Under the pieces are notes generated by a model, which saw nothing but the letters and a program-made list of their open reading frames with translations, was not told where the DNA came from and did no database searches. Below, one piece after another: positions 1 to 9,879 of a stretch of 32,175 nt of DNA. The translations under genes were made by a program, and so were the position numbers. Origin of the DNA: a candidate division FCPU426 bacterium (lineage in GTDB: Bacteria > Oederibacteriota > JAAXVQ01 > JAUVAV01); the NCBI GenBank assembly GCA_016929575.1, contig JAFGIQ010000099.1, positions 1 through 32,175 of the forward strand, read 5' to 3'. Every line of letters starts with the position of its first letter. Positions within the stretch are counted from its first letter, which is position 1.

Positions 1-5
1 GGGGG

Positions 6-42
6 AATTGTCCGCAGAGGCGGATCAATTTTAAGCCCCCCC
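6..42 (+). other. Stem-loop upstream of dapA (possible terminator of an upstream gene or 5' UTR structure)
   Basis: aattgtccgc-agag-gcggatcaatt inverted repeat, enclosed by ggggg...ccccccc. Confidence 0.4.
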
Positions 43-132
43 GCGTGATCCGGCAAAAGCGCGGAGGGACAAGACGGGCGCAAAGCAACGGGCAGAGCAG
101 TGGCAATCAACAAACTGTGTCAGGAAGGGGTA

Positions 133-1017
133 ATGAACATGTTGCAAGGATCCATGGTGGCCATAGTCACGCCGTTTAAGAACGATACAATAGACGAACC
201 GGCTTTCCGCAAATTGATTGAGTTTCAGGTGGAAAACGGAACCCAGGTCATCGTGCCTTGCGGCACCACCGGGGAATCCTCCACTTTAAGCGTGGAGGAG
301 CACCACCGGGTGATAGAGATGACCGTGCAGGCGGTCAAGGGACGGGTGAAAGTCCTGGCCGGCACCGGATCGAACAATACCGTTGAGGCCGTGGAATTAA
401 CCCGGGCCGCCAAGGCCGCCGGGGCGGACGCTTCGCTGCAGATTGTCCCGTATTACAACAAGCCGACCCAGGAGGGGGTATACCGGCATTTCATGCGTAT
501 CGCTGAAGCCGCGGATTTTCCCCTGGTGCTCTATAATATTCAAAGCCGTACCGGCATCAATGTGCTGCCGGACACCATCGCCCGGCTGGCGGCAGCGTGC
601 CCGCTTTTAATCGGTGTCAAGGAGGCTTCGGGCAACCTTGAACAAATCAGCCGCTTGCATGCCCTGCTTCCTGAACAGGTCGCCATTTTATCCGGAGACG
701 ACGCCTTGACGCTTCCCATCATGGCCGTGGGCGGAAAAGGGGTTATCTCCGTAGTGGCCAATATTGCGCCCAGGCAAACCGCCGCCTGCGTGCAAAAAGC
801 ATTGGCAGGGGATTTTCACGCAGCCCTGCCGCTGCACGAAAAGCTGCTGCCGCTTATTCGCGCGCTCTTTCTAGAAACCAGCCCGGCGCCGGTTAAAGCC
901 GCGATGGAGTTTTTAGGCCTTTGTTCAGGTGAAATACGGCTGCCGCTGGTTTCAGTGACTGAAGCCACCCGCACCCAATTGCGCCAGGCAATGCAAGACT
1001 TCGGGCTGCTTTCTTAA
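133..1017 (+). CDS. dapA: 4-hydroxy-tetrahydrodipicolinate synthase (longer ORF from 100; likely start at 133 or 139)
   Basis: MVAIVTPFKND, CGTTGESSTL, YYNKPTQEG, LYNIQSRTG, GVKEASGN: typical DapA motifs. Confidence 0.95.
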   Translation: MNMLQGSMVAIVTPFKNDTIDEPAFRKLIEFQVENGTQVIVPCGTTGESSTLSVEEHHRVIEMTVQAVKGRVKVLAGTGSNNTVEAVELTRAAKAAGADASLQIVPYYNKPTQEGVYRHFMRIAEAADFPLVLYNIQSRTGINVLPDTIARLAAACPLLIGVKEASGNLEQISRLHALLPEQVAILSGDDALTLPIMAVGGKGVISVVANIAPRQTAACVQKALAGDFHAALPLHEKLLPLIRALFLETSPAPVKAAMEFLGLCSGEIRLPLVSVTEATRTQLRQAMQDFGLLS

Positions 1018-1070
1018 AACCAGCCGATGCGTATGGGAGGTACCGGGGCGGGAGTACAGGAGGAGAGGAC

Positions 1071-1898
1071 ATGGCGATGAAGGGGCCGAAAAGCAGGATA
1101 AAGGTGGGAGTGGCGGGTGCTGCCGGAAAAATAGGCCGCGCCCTGGTGCGGGCAGTATGTGAACACGAAGCCCTGACCTTGGCGGCAGCATGGGAAGCGC
1201 CCGGGAATGCCTTATTGGGACAGGATGCCGGACAAGTGGCCGGCGCCGGGGACACAGGCATTCCACTCACTGATCAGGCGGAGGCAGGCCTTTTGGCCAG
1301 CGACGTTGTCATTGATTTTACCAACCCGCAAAACACCGTTTTTTTGGCAACAGCCGCCCGGAAGACAGGGCGCAACCTGGTGATAGGAACAACCGGCTTG
1401 ACGGCAGAACAGCTGTACGCGGTGAAACAGGCCGCCAAAAAGACCGCCCTGGTATATGCCACCAATTTTTCAACCGGCGTGAATGTATTGTGGTTTTTGG
1501 CCCGGCAGACAGCCGCGGTTTTAGGGGAGGCCTATGACGCGGAGATTGTGGAAAGCCACCACAACCAGAAAAAAGACGCGCCCTCGGGGACCGCACTGAC
1601 ATTGTTGGAGGAGATTTGCACAGGCAAGGGTCTTGATCCCAAACAGTCGGTCCGGCACGGCCGCCTGGGACTGACCGGAGCGAGAACCCGGGAGGAAGTC
1701 GGCATCCATGCCGTCCGGGCCGGTGATATTGTGGGTGAACATGTCGCTTTGTTTGCAGGACCCGGAGAACGGCTGGAGTTGAAACATCAGGCGCATTCCC
1801 GGGATATATTTGCGCGCGGTGCAGTCCGGGCAGCGGCGTGGATAAAAGGAAAAAAACCCGGGTTTTATCGCATGTCCGATGTTTTGGGCCTGAAATAA
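1071..1898 (+). CDS. dapB: 4-hydroxy-tetrahydrodipicolinate reductase
   Basis: VGVAGAAGKIGRALVRAV Rossmann motif, VIDFTNP, IVESHHNQKKDAPSGTAL, HAVRAGDIVGEH. Confidence 0.96.
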   Translation: MAMKGPKSRIKVGVAGAAGKIGRALVRAVCEHEALTLAAAWEAPGNALLGQDAGQVAGAGDTGIPLTDQAEAGLLASDVVIDFTNPQNTVFLATAARKTGRNLVIGTTGLTAEQLYAVKQAAKKTALVYATNFSTGVNVLWFLARQTAAVLGEAYDAEIVESHHNQKKDAPSGTALTLLEEICTGKGLDPKQSVRHGRLGLTGARTREEVGIHAVRAGDIVGEHVALFAGPGERLELKHQAHSRDIFARGAVRAAAWIKGKKPGFYRMSDVLGLK

Positions 1899-1919
1899 AT
1901 CCAAAGCTTGACCCCGGGA

Positions 1920-1946
1920 AATCCGTGGTCAGGCAGCGGATTTTTT
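1920..1946 (+). terminator. Possible Rho-independent terminator after dapB
   Basis: aatccg...cggatt stem followed by tttttt. Confidence 0.35.
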
Positions 1947-2206
1947 GCTATGCTATTTTACGGTTTTTAAAAAGCGCGGGCCAAGAATGCGCCAACGGCG
2001 TCTATGATCAAGGCTGGGTGCACCTGATGTCCGGAGCGCCTGACCCGGTGTTATCAAAAGCGTGGGACCGGAGGTTTGACAGAGAAAAACCGCGTGTTGT
2101 ATCTGCCGGCAAGCGGCGGCAAACAGCAGATGGCGGCAATGATGCGGATGGCATGCAGGGGCACCGGCATCCACTGCAGAAAGCTGAACAGGAAAGGGTG
2201 TTGCAT

Positions 2207-2611
2207 ATGAGCGCCATTAAACTTGATCGCAAAGGCATTATCATGCTGGGATACGGGATTGTGGACGTGGAAATCACCCGCAACAATGTGTGGCAGGCGG
2301 TGATTGAACCCATTAAAGACGGCCAATATTCCCGCAAACTCAAGCAGCTGTTGAAAAAAAACATAGCAGAACCCGAAGCCAGGAGTATTTACCAGGAAAT
2401 CCTCAATTACAAATGGCTGCAAACGGAAAACCTGGTAAAAGTGGGAAAGCTGGAAGCCGGTTCATCCTTGACCTTGCAGGAAGCGGCCCTGGAATGGATG
2501 AAAGACCATTATCCGGCCTGGAAAGCGGCGCGCCCCACCTCCTGGGAGCTTTCCGATCATTCAGATGAACGGGACCTGGAAGACCTTGATCTTGAGGAAG
2601 ATGAGATCTAG
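2207..2611 (+). CDS. Hypothetical protein (MSAIKLDRKGIIMLGYGIVDVEITRNN...); the 1838 start is probably too far upstream
   Basis: Open frame with acidic C-terminus; internal ATG gives a more plausible protein that does not overlap dapB. Confidence 0.6.
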   Translation: MSAIKLDRKGIIMLGYGIVDVEITRNNVWQAVIEPIKDGQYSRKLKQLLKKNIAEPEARSIYQEILNYKWLQTENLVKVGKLEAGSSLTLQEAALEWMKDHYPAWKAARPTSWELSDHSDERDLEDLDLEEDEI

Positions 2612-2671
2612 CCGCTGCCGGAAAAACGGCCGCAGGCCGGATGACATCCGCCGGTTGGCGAAAGCCGGCTG

Positions 2672-3217
2672 ATGCACCGGGTGTATTTGGGACTGGGGGC
2701 GAATCTGGGCAATCCCAGGGAGCAGCTGCGGTGGGCGGTGGGGCAATTGAACCGGGCGCAGGGGATGAAAGTGGTGCAGGTGTCCTCCTTGTATCAAACC
2801 ATCCCTGTGGGAGGGGGCCCTCAGCCGGATTATCTCAATGCGGCGGTTGCTGCCCAAACCAGCAAAGCCCCGCGGGAGGTCCTGAAGCAGGTCCTGGCCC
2901 TGGAAGAGAAAATAGGGCGCGTCCGCATCACCAAGAACGCTCCCCGCTTATTGGATATCGATGTGTTGTTATATAACAACGCCATTATTGCAGAGCCGGA
3001 TTTGCAGGTGCCTCATTATGACTTGGCGCGACGGGCTTTTGTGCTTGTTCCGCTGGCGGAAATAGCCCCCCGGTTGCAGCATCCTGTCTGCAAGCAAACC
3101 ATGGGGGAGTTGCTGGGAAAGATTTCCCGGGCAGGAACGCGTTGCATTGCGGCCGGCTCCGGCTGGGCCGGGCTTGACAAGGAGTTTTTTCCATGGAAGC
3201 GAACCGCTACATCATAA
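2672..3217 (+). CDS. folK: 2-amino-4-hydroxy-6-hydroxymethyldihydropteridine diphosphokinase
   Basis: YLGLGANLGNPREQL, SSLYQTIPVGG.PQPDYLNAAV, R..KNAPRLLDIDVLLYNN. Confidence 0.95.
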   Translation: MHRVYLGLGANLGNPREQLRWAVGQLNRAQGMKVVQVSSLYQTIPVGGGPQPDYLNAAVAAQTSKAPREVLKQVLALEEKIGRVRITKNAPRLLDIDVLLYNNAIIAEPDLQVPHYDLARRAFVLVPLAEIAPRLQHPVCKQTMGELLGKISRAGTRCIAAGSGWAGLDKEFFPWKRTATS

Positions 3218-3837
3218 TCGAAGGCGTGCTGGGCGTCGGCAAAAGCAGCCTGGGTGAAAGCCTGGCCAAGGAATTTAATGCACGGCTGGTGATGGAAGCG
3301 GCCGAGGACAACCCTTTTCTGTCCAAATTTTACCAGGATATGAAAGGGTATGCTTTTCAAACGCAGATATTTTTCCTGCTCAACCGCTATCGCCAGCAGC
3401 ACGAGCTGGCCCAGGGAGATCTCTTTAAAAGGAACATTATCTGCGATTACCTGTTTACCAAGGACCGCATTTTTGCCTATCTGACCTTGGATGAAAATGA
3501 ATTGAATCTTTACGAGCGGCTGTGCGGGCTTTTGCATGAACATTTTTTAAAGCCGGACCTGGTCATTTATCTGCAGGCCTCCACGGAGGTTTTGCTGCAG
3601 CGGCTGGCCCTGCGCGGCCGCCATTTTGAAAAAAACATCGGGCGGGAATATCTGGAGCGCGTCAACCAGGCATACAACCATTACTTCTTTCACTATCAAG
3701 AGACCCCGCTGCTGGTGGTCAACACCAATGATATTGATTTTGTGAACAGCAAGCAGGACTTGGACGATCTGGTAAAACAGATCCGTGCCATGGGCAAGGG
3801 CACCCAGTATTACAATCCTGTCGGATATCAGGAGTAA
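3193..3837 (+). CDS. Deoxynucleoside kinase (dAdo/dGuo kinase-like)
   Basis: IIIEGVLGVGKSSL P-loop, FYQDMKGYAFQTQIFFLLNRYRQQ; overlaps the folK end by 25 nt. Confidence 0.9.
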   Translation: MEANRYIIIEGVLGVGKSSLGESLAKEFNARLVMEAAEDNPFLSKFYQDMKGYAFQTQIFFLLNRYRQQHELAQGDLFKRNIICDYLFTKDRIFAYLTLDENELNLYERLCGLLHEHFLKPDLVIYLQASTEVLLQRLALRGRHFEKNIGREYLERVNQAYNHYFFHYQETPLLVVNTNDIDFVNSKQDLDDLVKQIRAMGKGTQYYNPVGYQE

Positions 3838-3844
3838 ACAAACG

Positions 3845-4642
3845 ATGGCTTTTACTACGCGGCATCTGGCCGAATGGAAGGCAAAGGGCGAGCGCTTCAC
3901 CATGCTGACGGCATACGATTACTCCTGGGCCCGCCTGGTGTCCGCAGCCGGAGTTCCCGTCATCTTAGTCGGCGATTCACTGGGGCAGGTGGTGCTGGGG
4001 TATAAAAATACCCTGCCGGTAACCATGGCTGATATGGTGCACCATACCGCCGCCGTGGTGCGCGGAGCCCCGGAAAGCCTGGTGGTGGCGGACATGCCCT
4101 TTTTATCGTATCAGGTATCCACCACCGACGCCATCCGTAATGCCGGCCGGCTCATCCAGGAAGGCGGCGCCCAGGCGGTCAAACTGGAAGGCGGCGAAGA
4201 CATGGCCGAAGTCGTAGCCGCGCTGGTGCGTGCGGATATCGCGGTGATGGGGCATATCGGGCTGACGCCGCAGGCCGTACACCAATTGGGCGGTTACCGC
4301 ACCCAAGCCGTGGACGAGGCGGGACAGCAGCGGTTATTGGCCGACGCCCGGGCGCTGGAGCAGGCCGGGGTGTTTGCCCTGGTGCTGGAGAAGGTGCCGG
4401 CTGCCGCTGCCGCCGCGGTGACGCAGGCGTTGGCCATTCCGACCATAGGCTGCGGCGCCGGGCCGGCTTGCGACGGCCAGGTGCTGGTCACCTATGATTT
4501 GCTGGGGGTTTTTAGCGATTATAAACCCAGTTTTGTCAAACGCTACGCGGAATTGGGCAAGACAGCCGTGGAGGCGATGTCTGCTTTTTGTGAAGAAGTC
4601 CGGAATGGAATTTTTCCAACAGATGGGGGAAAAACACCATGA
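3845..4642 (+). CDS. panB: 3-methyl-2-oxobutanoate hydroxymethyltransferase
   Basis: MLTAYDYSWARLVSAAGVPVILVGDSLG, AVKLEGGEDM, HIGLTPQAVHQLGGYRTQ. Confidence 0.96.
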   Translation: MAFTTRHLAEWKAKGERFTMLTAYDYSWARLVSAAGVPVILVGDSLGQVVLGYKNTLPVTMADMVHHTAAVVRGAPESLVVADMPFLSYQVSTTDAIRNAGRLIQEGGAQAVKLEGGEDMAEVVAALVRADIAVMGHIGLTPQAVHQLGGYRTQAVDEAGQQRLLADARALEQAGVFALVLEKVPAAAAAAVTQALAIPTIGCGAGPACDGQVLVTYDLLGVFSDYKPSFVKRYAELGKTAVEAMSAFCEEVRNGIFPTDGGKTP

Positions 4643-5574
4643 TTGCGGAAAAAGTCCCTGTTACCACCCAGCCTGGGCCGGTAAAGCCCAAACGCGCTTC
4701 ACAACTGAAGATCATCCCCGCGGCAAAAGAATTGCAAACCGTGGTGGAAAGATGGCGCCGGGGAAGGAAAAAAATAGGTTTGGTGCCGACTATGGGCGCC
4801 CTCCATGACGGGCACCTTTCCCTGATACGGGAGGCCAGAAAAACCTGCGACCGGGTCATTGTGTCCATTTATGTGAATCCCATCCAGTTTGGACCCCAGG
4901 AGGACCTGGCGGATTATCCCAGGGACGCAAAGCGCGACATCCGGCTTTTACGGGCGGAAAAAGTCGATTGTCTCTTCACGCCCACGGATGAAGAAATGTA
5001 CCCGGCCGGATTTGACACCCGGGTGGTGGTCAATGAAAAATACACCAAGCCTTTGTGCGGCGAATCCCGTCCGCAGCTTTTCGTGGGCGTGGCGACGGTT
5101 GTTGCCAAACTGCTGGCTTTAACCAGGCCGCAGAGGGCTTTTTTCGGACAGAAGGATTATCAGCAATGTCTGGTCGTTACGCGTTTGGCGGCGGACTTGA
5201 ATACAGGCTGTGAAATAGTGATGCTGCCTGTTGTCCGGGAAACGGATGGTTTGGCCAAAAGTTCGCGCAATGTCTATTTGAACGAGGATGAGCGCAGGGC
5301 GGCTCCGGCCATTTACCAGGCCTTGAAACTGGCGGAAGGCATGCTGCAGGTCGGCGAGCGCAATCCCCAGGCGCTGCTGGAAGCTGTGCGCAAACGTTTG
5401 CGCAGCGAGTCGTTGATCCAGATCGAATACGTGTCGGCGAAAAACGCCGACACGCTGGAAGATTTAAACATACTGGCCGGGAGGGTGCTGGTGGCCATTG
5501 CCGTGCGACTGGGCAAGGCGCGCTTGATAGACAACAGCATTGTGGCGGTGCCGACGGGAAGTGGCTCAAAATGA
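4639..5574 (+). CDS. panC: Pantothenate synthetase
   Basis: GLVPTMGALHDGHLSLIREAR, VSIYVNPIQFGPQEDLADYPRD, FFGQKDYQQ; ATGA overlap with panB. Confidence 0.96.
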   Translation: MIAEKVPVTTQPGPVKPKRASQLKIIPAAKELQTVVERWRRGRKKIGLVPTMGALHDGHLSLIREARKTCDRVIVSIYVNPIQFGPQEDLADYPRDAKRDIRLLRAEKVDCLFTPTDEEMYPAGFDTRVVVNEKYTKPLCGESRPQLFVGVATVVAKLLALTRPQRAFFGQKDYQQCLVVTRLAADLNTGCEIVMLPVVRETDGLAKSSRNVYLNEDERRAAPAIYQALKLAEGMLQVGERNPQALLEAVRKRLRSESLIQIEYVSAKNADTLEDLNILAGRVLVAIAVRLGKARLIDNSIVAVPTGSGSK

Positions 5575-5984
5575 GGAGAAGCATGATGAAATCAAAGATA
5601 CACCGGGCCACGGTGACCGGCGCGCATCTGCACTATATGGGCAGCATCACCATCGACCGCGCCTTGTGCGAAGCAGTCGACCTGCTGCCGCAGGAGCGGG
5701 TCCATGTTTTGAATTTGGACAATGGTGCGCGGGTGGAAACCTACGTGATTCCCGGCAAGCGCCGGTCAGGGCAGGTCCGCATCAACGGCGCCGCGGCCCG
5801 CTTTTTTTCCAAGCATGACCGCATTATTATCATCGCCTATGCCGAGGTGGAGGACAAGGAATTGAAAGGATTTAAATCCCGCGTGGCCTTTGTGGACAAG
5901 CACAACCGTCTGTTGAAGATTCGCGAGGCGGCGGTACGGCAGCACCGCCTTTCACTTTCAGCCAGCAAGGGGAAAACCGCATGA
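5571..5984 (+). CDS. panD: Aspartate 1-decarboxylase
   Basis: KSKIHRATVTGAHLHYMGSITID (GS self-cleavage site), NGARVETYVIPG, NGAAARFFSKHDRIIIIAYA. Confidence 0.95.
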   Translation: MRRSMMKSKIHRATVTGAHLHYMGSITIDRALCEAVDLLPQERVHVLNLDNGARVETYVIPGKRRSGQVRINGAAARFFSKHDRIIIIAYAEVEDKELKGFKSRVAFVDKHNRLLKIREAAVRQHRLSLSASKGKTA

Positions 5985-6916
5985 ACAAAAGCATATGCAT
6001 GGATGTGGCCAATGCCAAACAGGAGAAGCAGAGGATTTTGAAGTGGAAGGCGTTGCGCCGGGCGCTGATTATTGCCCATAATTACCAGCCCGAGGAAATA
6101 CAGGAGTTGGCGGATTATACCGGCGATTCCCTGGAGCTGGCGCGCTTGGCTGCGCAGACCGACGCTGAAGTCATTGCCTGTGCCGGCGTGATCTTTATGG
6201 CCGAGAGCGCCAAGATCCTCTCCCCGCAAAAAACCGTGCTCCTGCCGGTGCCGGAAGCAGGCTGCCCCCTGGCCGATACCATTACAGCCGAGGATCTGCG
6301 CCGGGCGCGCCAGCAGCATCCCCAGGCAGCCGTCGTGGTCTACGTCAATTCACCGGCTGAAGTCAAAGCGCTGGCTGATGTATGCTGTACTTCGGCCAAT
6401 GCCATTGCCGTGGTCAATGCCGTGCCCCAGGCAGAGGTCATCCTGGCGCCGGATAAAAACCTGGCGGATTGGGTGGCGCGGCATACGGAAAAACGCGTCA
6501 TTCCCTGGCCGGGCAGCTGCTGCACGCACAACGCGGTTCGCCTCGAAGCAGTGGAGGCGGCCCGGAAGGCGCATCCGCAGGCCAGCGTACTGGTGCATCC
6601 CGAATGCAGGCCGGAGGTGTGCGCGCGTGCGGACGCAGTCTTGTCCACTTCCCAGATGCTTCGCCAGGCGCGGGCGGATGCCAATCTGGAATTCATCATT
6701 GGCACCGAGATAGGGCTTTTATACCGCCTGCGCAAGGAAAATCCGGAAAAACTATTTTATCCTTTATCCGAGGGCATGGTTTGCGCAAGCATGAAATTGA
6801 CCACCTTGCGGCATCTGGGGGACGCCCTGGAATTCATGCCGCAAAAAGTGGAAGTGCCCGAGGAAGTCCGCAGCCGGGCTTTTCAGGCGCTGGAAGCCAT
6901 GTTGCGCATCCAATGA
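5981..6916 (+). CDS. nadA: Quinolinate synthase
   Basis: IIAHNYQPEEIQELADYTGDSLELARLA, GVIFMAESAKILSPQKTVLLPVPEAGCPLAD, VLVHPECRPEVCARAD. Confidence 0.96.
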   Translation: MNKSICMDVANAKQEKQRILKWKALRRALIIAHNYQPEEIQELADYTGDSLELARLAAQTDAEVIACAGVIFMAESAKILSPQKTVLLPVPEAGCPLADTITAEDLRRARQQHPQAAVVVYVNSPAEVKALADVCCTSANAIAVVNAVPQAEVILAPDKNLADWVARHTEKRVIPWPGSCCTHNAVRLEAVEAARKAHPQASVLVHPECRPEVCARADAVLSTSQMLRQARADANLEFIIGTEIGLLYRLRKENPEKLFYPLSEGMVCASMKLTTLRHLGDALEFMPQKVEVPEEVRSRAFQALEAMLRIQ

Positions 6917-6957
6917 ACGCCGGCGTCCCATACCAATCAAGCCCAAGCGGGTAATGC

Positions 6958-7776
6958 ATGCAAAAACGCCTGAAGATCGGAATTATCGGTTGCGGAGCCA
7001 TAGGCGGGCAACTGGCCAAAGCATTGTCGCAAAAGCGTCCGGCGGGCGTCCGCCTTGCCGCCTTGACAGACGTGGAGGCTGACCGGGCCCGCCGGCTTGC
7101 CCGGCGGATGCGGCCGCGGCCGGCGGTAGTATCTTTGGCAGGAGCCGTTAAAACCTGCGACCTGCTGGTGGAGGCTGCGGGCGCCCAGGCGCTGCCGGAT
7201 GTCATTGCCGCGGTTCTGCGCGCGCGCAAACAACTTTTGTGTCTTTCCGTAGGAGCCTTCATTAAACATCCGGAGTGGCTGGAGCTGTTTTGCCGGCGGG
7301 GGGTAGGCCTGCATTTTCCTTCCGGCGCCATTACGGGATTGGACAGCCTGAAAGCAGCCTCGGCCGCGGGCCTGATCCACCGGGTTCGCCTGGAAACCAG
7401 GAAACCGCCTGCCGGGCTTGCCGGGGCGCCTTTTTTCCGCAGGAGCAAAATGGATCCCATGAATTTAAAAAAGCCCCTTCGGATTTTTTCCGGGTCCGCG
7501 CGCCAAGCCATCCGCTTGTTCCCGGCCAATGTCAATGTGGCCGCGGCCGTGGCCTTGTTGGGCATCGGGCCGGACCGGACCCGCGTGGATATTGTGGCTG
7601 ACCCCAAGACGCGGCGGAACACACACACCCTGGAAGTCACGGGGAGTTTTGGGCGGTTTGTCACCGTGACCGAAAATGTCCCTTCAGCGGAAAATCCCAA
7701 AACCAGCATGCTGGCCGCCGCTTCGGCATTGGCGGTTTTGCTGGCCATTGGGCAAGGCAACCACCGCGGCACGTAA
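6958..7776 (+). CDS. nadX: L-aspartate dehydrogenase
   Basis: KIGIIGCGAIGGQLAKAL Rossmann motif, FPSGAITGLDSLKAA, FPANVNVAAAVAL; immediately downstream of nadA. Confidence 0.9.
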   Translation: MQKRLKIGIIGCGAIGGQLAKALSQKRPAGVRLAALTDVEADRARRLARRMRPRPAVVSLAGAVKTCDLLVEAAGAQALPDVIAAVLRARKQLLCLSVGAFIKHPEWLELFCRRGVGLHFPSGAITGLDSLKAASAAGLIHRVRLETRKPPAGLAGAPFFRRSKMDPMNLKKPLRIFSGSARQAIRLFPANVNVAAAVALLGIGPDRTRVDIVADPKTRRNTHTLEVTGSFGRFVTVTENVPSAENPKTSMLAAASALAVLLAIGQGNHRGT

Positions 7777-7955
7777 AGCCGATTTGCCGGTCATTTCTTG
7801 ACAACGAAAAAAGTTTCAAATGTTCATCCGCAAAGGGCAGGCCAACGTCGCAGTGGCAGTGCCATGTTGACAGTGATAGAATAACATGCCGGCACATATA
7901 CGCGCAATTTGGGCCGCAATGATACCGGTACATTCCGCAGCAGGATGATGCCATC

Positions 7956-8693
7956 ATGTTGTTGAAAAAAATCCCACTCTGCCTGACTCTGCCCGAGGCG
8001 GGCGAAAACATTCCGCCCGGATGGATGGATGCAGTTCCCGGAACCACTTTTCCAGAACAGCAGGCCCTGGCAAGGATTTTTGATATATCCGGGCGCCTGG
8101 AGTTTTTCATTAAAGCCGACATGCCGCCTGCCTGGCTGAAAGTGGACGCCCCCCGGAGGGAGGCGGTGCCGGACACCATGCCTGGCCAAAAGCGCGCATT
8201 GCACGCCCTGGGCCGAACACTGCTCGCACAGTATTATGCGCCGTATCACGCGCGGATTAAAAAGGCGGTTGCCAGCCCAAAAATGCGCGTTGGCCTGGAT
8301 TGCCACTGCTTTGTTTCCCGGCCCTGGCCCCGGGAAGAGGGGAGGCCTTTGCAACCGATTATCTGCCTCGGGAACAACGGGGATTTCATGGGCGAATCCC
8401 GTTCAGGCGCCGGAGGCACCACGTGTCCGCCGGATATGATCCGCGACCTGCGCGACTTGATGGCAGCCCGGTTTGCGGACGAAAGAGGACAGGTGCTGCT
8501 TAACACTCCGGTCACGGGCGGCTACACCATTAAGAAGTACGCCACGCGCAAAAAGCCCTGGATCCGGATGGATATTGCCAGGCACATGCTGGTTTCTGCC
8601 GACGGGCAGATCAACCACAAACGCCTGGCTGCCTGGCGGGACAAGATGGAGAGCATAGCGGTGTTATTCTGCAAACTGCAAGGCTGGATGTGA
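7956..8693 (+). CDS. N-formylglutamate amidohydrolase-like protein
   Basis: GLDCHCF, CLGNNGDFMG, NTPVTGGYTIKKYA motifs. Confidence 0.7.
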   Translation: MLLKKIPLCLTLPEAGENIPPGWMDAVPGTTFPEQQALARIFDISGRLEFFIKADMPPAWLKVDAPRREAVPDTMPGQKRALHALGRTLLAQYYAPYHARIKKAVASPKMRVGLDCHCFVSRPWPREEGRPLQPIICLGNNGDFMGESRSGAGGTTCPPDMIRDLRDLMAARFADERGQVLLNTPVTGGYTIKKYATRKKPWIRMDIARHMLVSADGQINHKRLAAWRDKMESIAVLFCKLQGWM

Positions 8694-8769
8694 AGGCCTG
8701 GGTGCAAACACCTGCGGAGAAGATATTTCCGGCTGCCGGAGTCTTGACCGCAGAAAATTAAGCGGGACG

Positions 8770-9663
8770 GTGCGGAGGGGCAGGATGCCCGGACCAAGAT
8801 ATGGATCACGGCAGGGGGCAGAGGTCAAAGCGAAGCGATTGCTGGGCGCACATGTTTCCACTGCCGGCGGACTTCAAAAAAGCTTGGAACGCGCCCGCGC
8901 CTTGCAATGCAACTGCATGCAGGTTTTTACCGGCAATCCCCGCGGCTGGAGCGGTGCCCCGGTGGCAAAGGCCGCAGCAAGGGCTTTTCGTGAGGCGGCC
9001 CCGGTTTTTGGCGTGAAAACGGTGATCATTCATGCCATCTACCTGGTGAATCCCGCGTCTCCCAAGGCCGAAGTGCGGCGGAAATCCCTGGTCTGCCTGC
9101 GCCGGGATTTGGTCTCGGCCGGGCGTCTGGGAGCCAGCGGAGTTGTCCTGCATCCGGGTTCGGATCTGGGTGACAGGCAAGGGGAACAGCGGCTCTTGAC
9201 CGCCCTGCAGCAGCTGCTGCCTGCTGTCCCTGCCGGGTGCCGTTTGCTGCTGGAAGGCATGGCCGGCACCAAAAACAGCATCGGCACTTTGGAAGCTGTC
9301 GGCCGTCTGGCGAGGCAAGCGGGGGAAAAAATAGGCGTGTGCCTGGACTCGGCGCATCTGTGCGCTGCCGGCTACGATCTGCAAACAGCCGACGGTTTTG
9401 CGCGCTTTGTCAAGGATGTAAAAAAGCACATTGGTTTTGCACGCGTGGGCTGCATTCATGTCAATGATTCCAAACATCCCTGCGGTTCCCGCCGCGACCA
9501 TCATGAAAACCTCGGCGAAGGCTACGTCACCGCCAGGGGCCTGCGCAATCTGCTGCACTTCCATCCATTCAGGGCCTTGCCTTTTATCATGGAGACCCCG
9601 GGATTTGACCAGCTGGGGCCGGACCGGAAGAACATGCGGCGCCTGAAAAAATACGCCGGCTGA
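8770..9663 (+). CDS. nfo: Endonuclease IV (AP endonuclease family 2)
   Basis: LLGAHVSTAGGLQKSLERARALQCNCMQVFTGNPRGW, IIHAIYLVNPASP, CLDSAHLCAAGYDL, HVNDSKHPCGSRRDHHENLGEGYV. Confidence 0.95.
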   Translation: MRRGRMPGPRYGSRQGAEVKAKRLLGAHVSTAGGLQKSLERARALQCNCMQVFTGNPRGWSGAPVAKAAARAFREAAPVFGVKTVIIHAIYLVNPASPKAEVRRKSLVCLRRDLVSAGRLGASGVVLHPGSDLGDRQGEQRLLTALQQLLPAVPAGCRLLLEGMAGTKNSIGTLEAVGRLARQAGEKIGVCLDSAHLCAAGYDLQTADGFARFVKDVKKHIGFARVGCIHVNDSKHPCGSRRDHHENLGEGYVTARGLRNLLHFHPFRALPFIMETPGFDQLGPDRKNMRRLKKYAG

Positions 9664-9879
9664 TGCGCAAAAACATGGCTGCCGCCTGTACAGAGCACCG
9701 CCGGCCTGCACTGGCAGCACACAGAGAATGACCTTGCGCAGAGGGAACCTATCTGTCAGAATATTCGCTGGGAAGAATTCAGCTAAGCAGCATTGCTGTA
9801 TGGAATATAGGTCGGCAGGCAGCAAGGTATTACGGTTTTTCTGGCCGTAATCCGCCAGCCATAAAAACACGGAGGTGAC

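Noticed and set aside
1838-2206. N-terminal extension of ORF 1838-2611
   Set aside because: Overlaps the dapB end and a terminator-like hairpin; a more plausible start is at 2207.
6834-7772. 312-aa reverse-strand ORF
   Set aside because: Antisense shadow of nadX, low-complexity Arg/Ala-rich.
9829-9851. attacgg...ccgtaat hairpin after nfo
   Set aside because: Short stem without a T-run; too weak to call a terminator or riboregulator.
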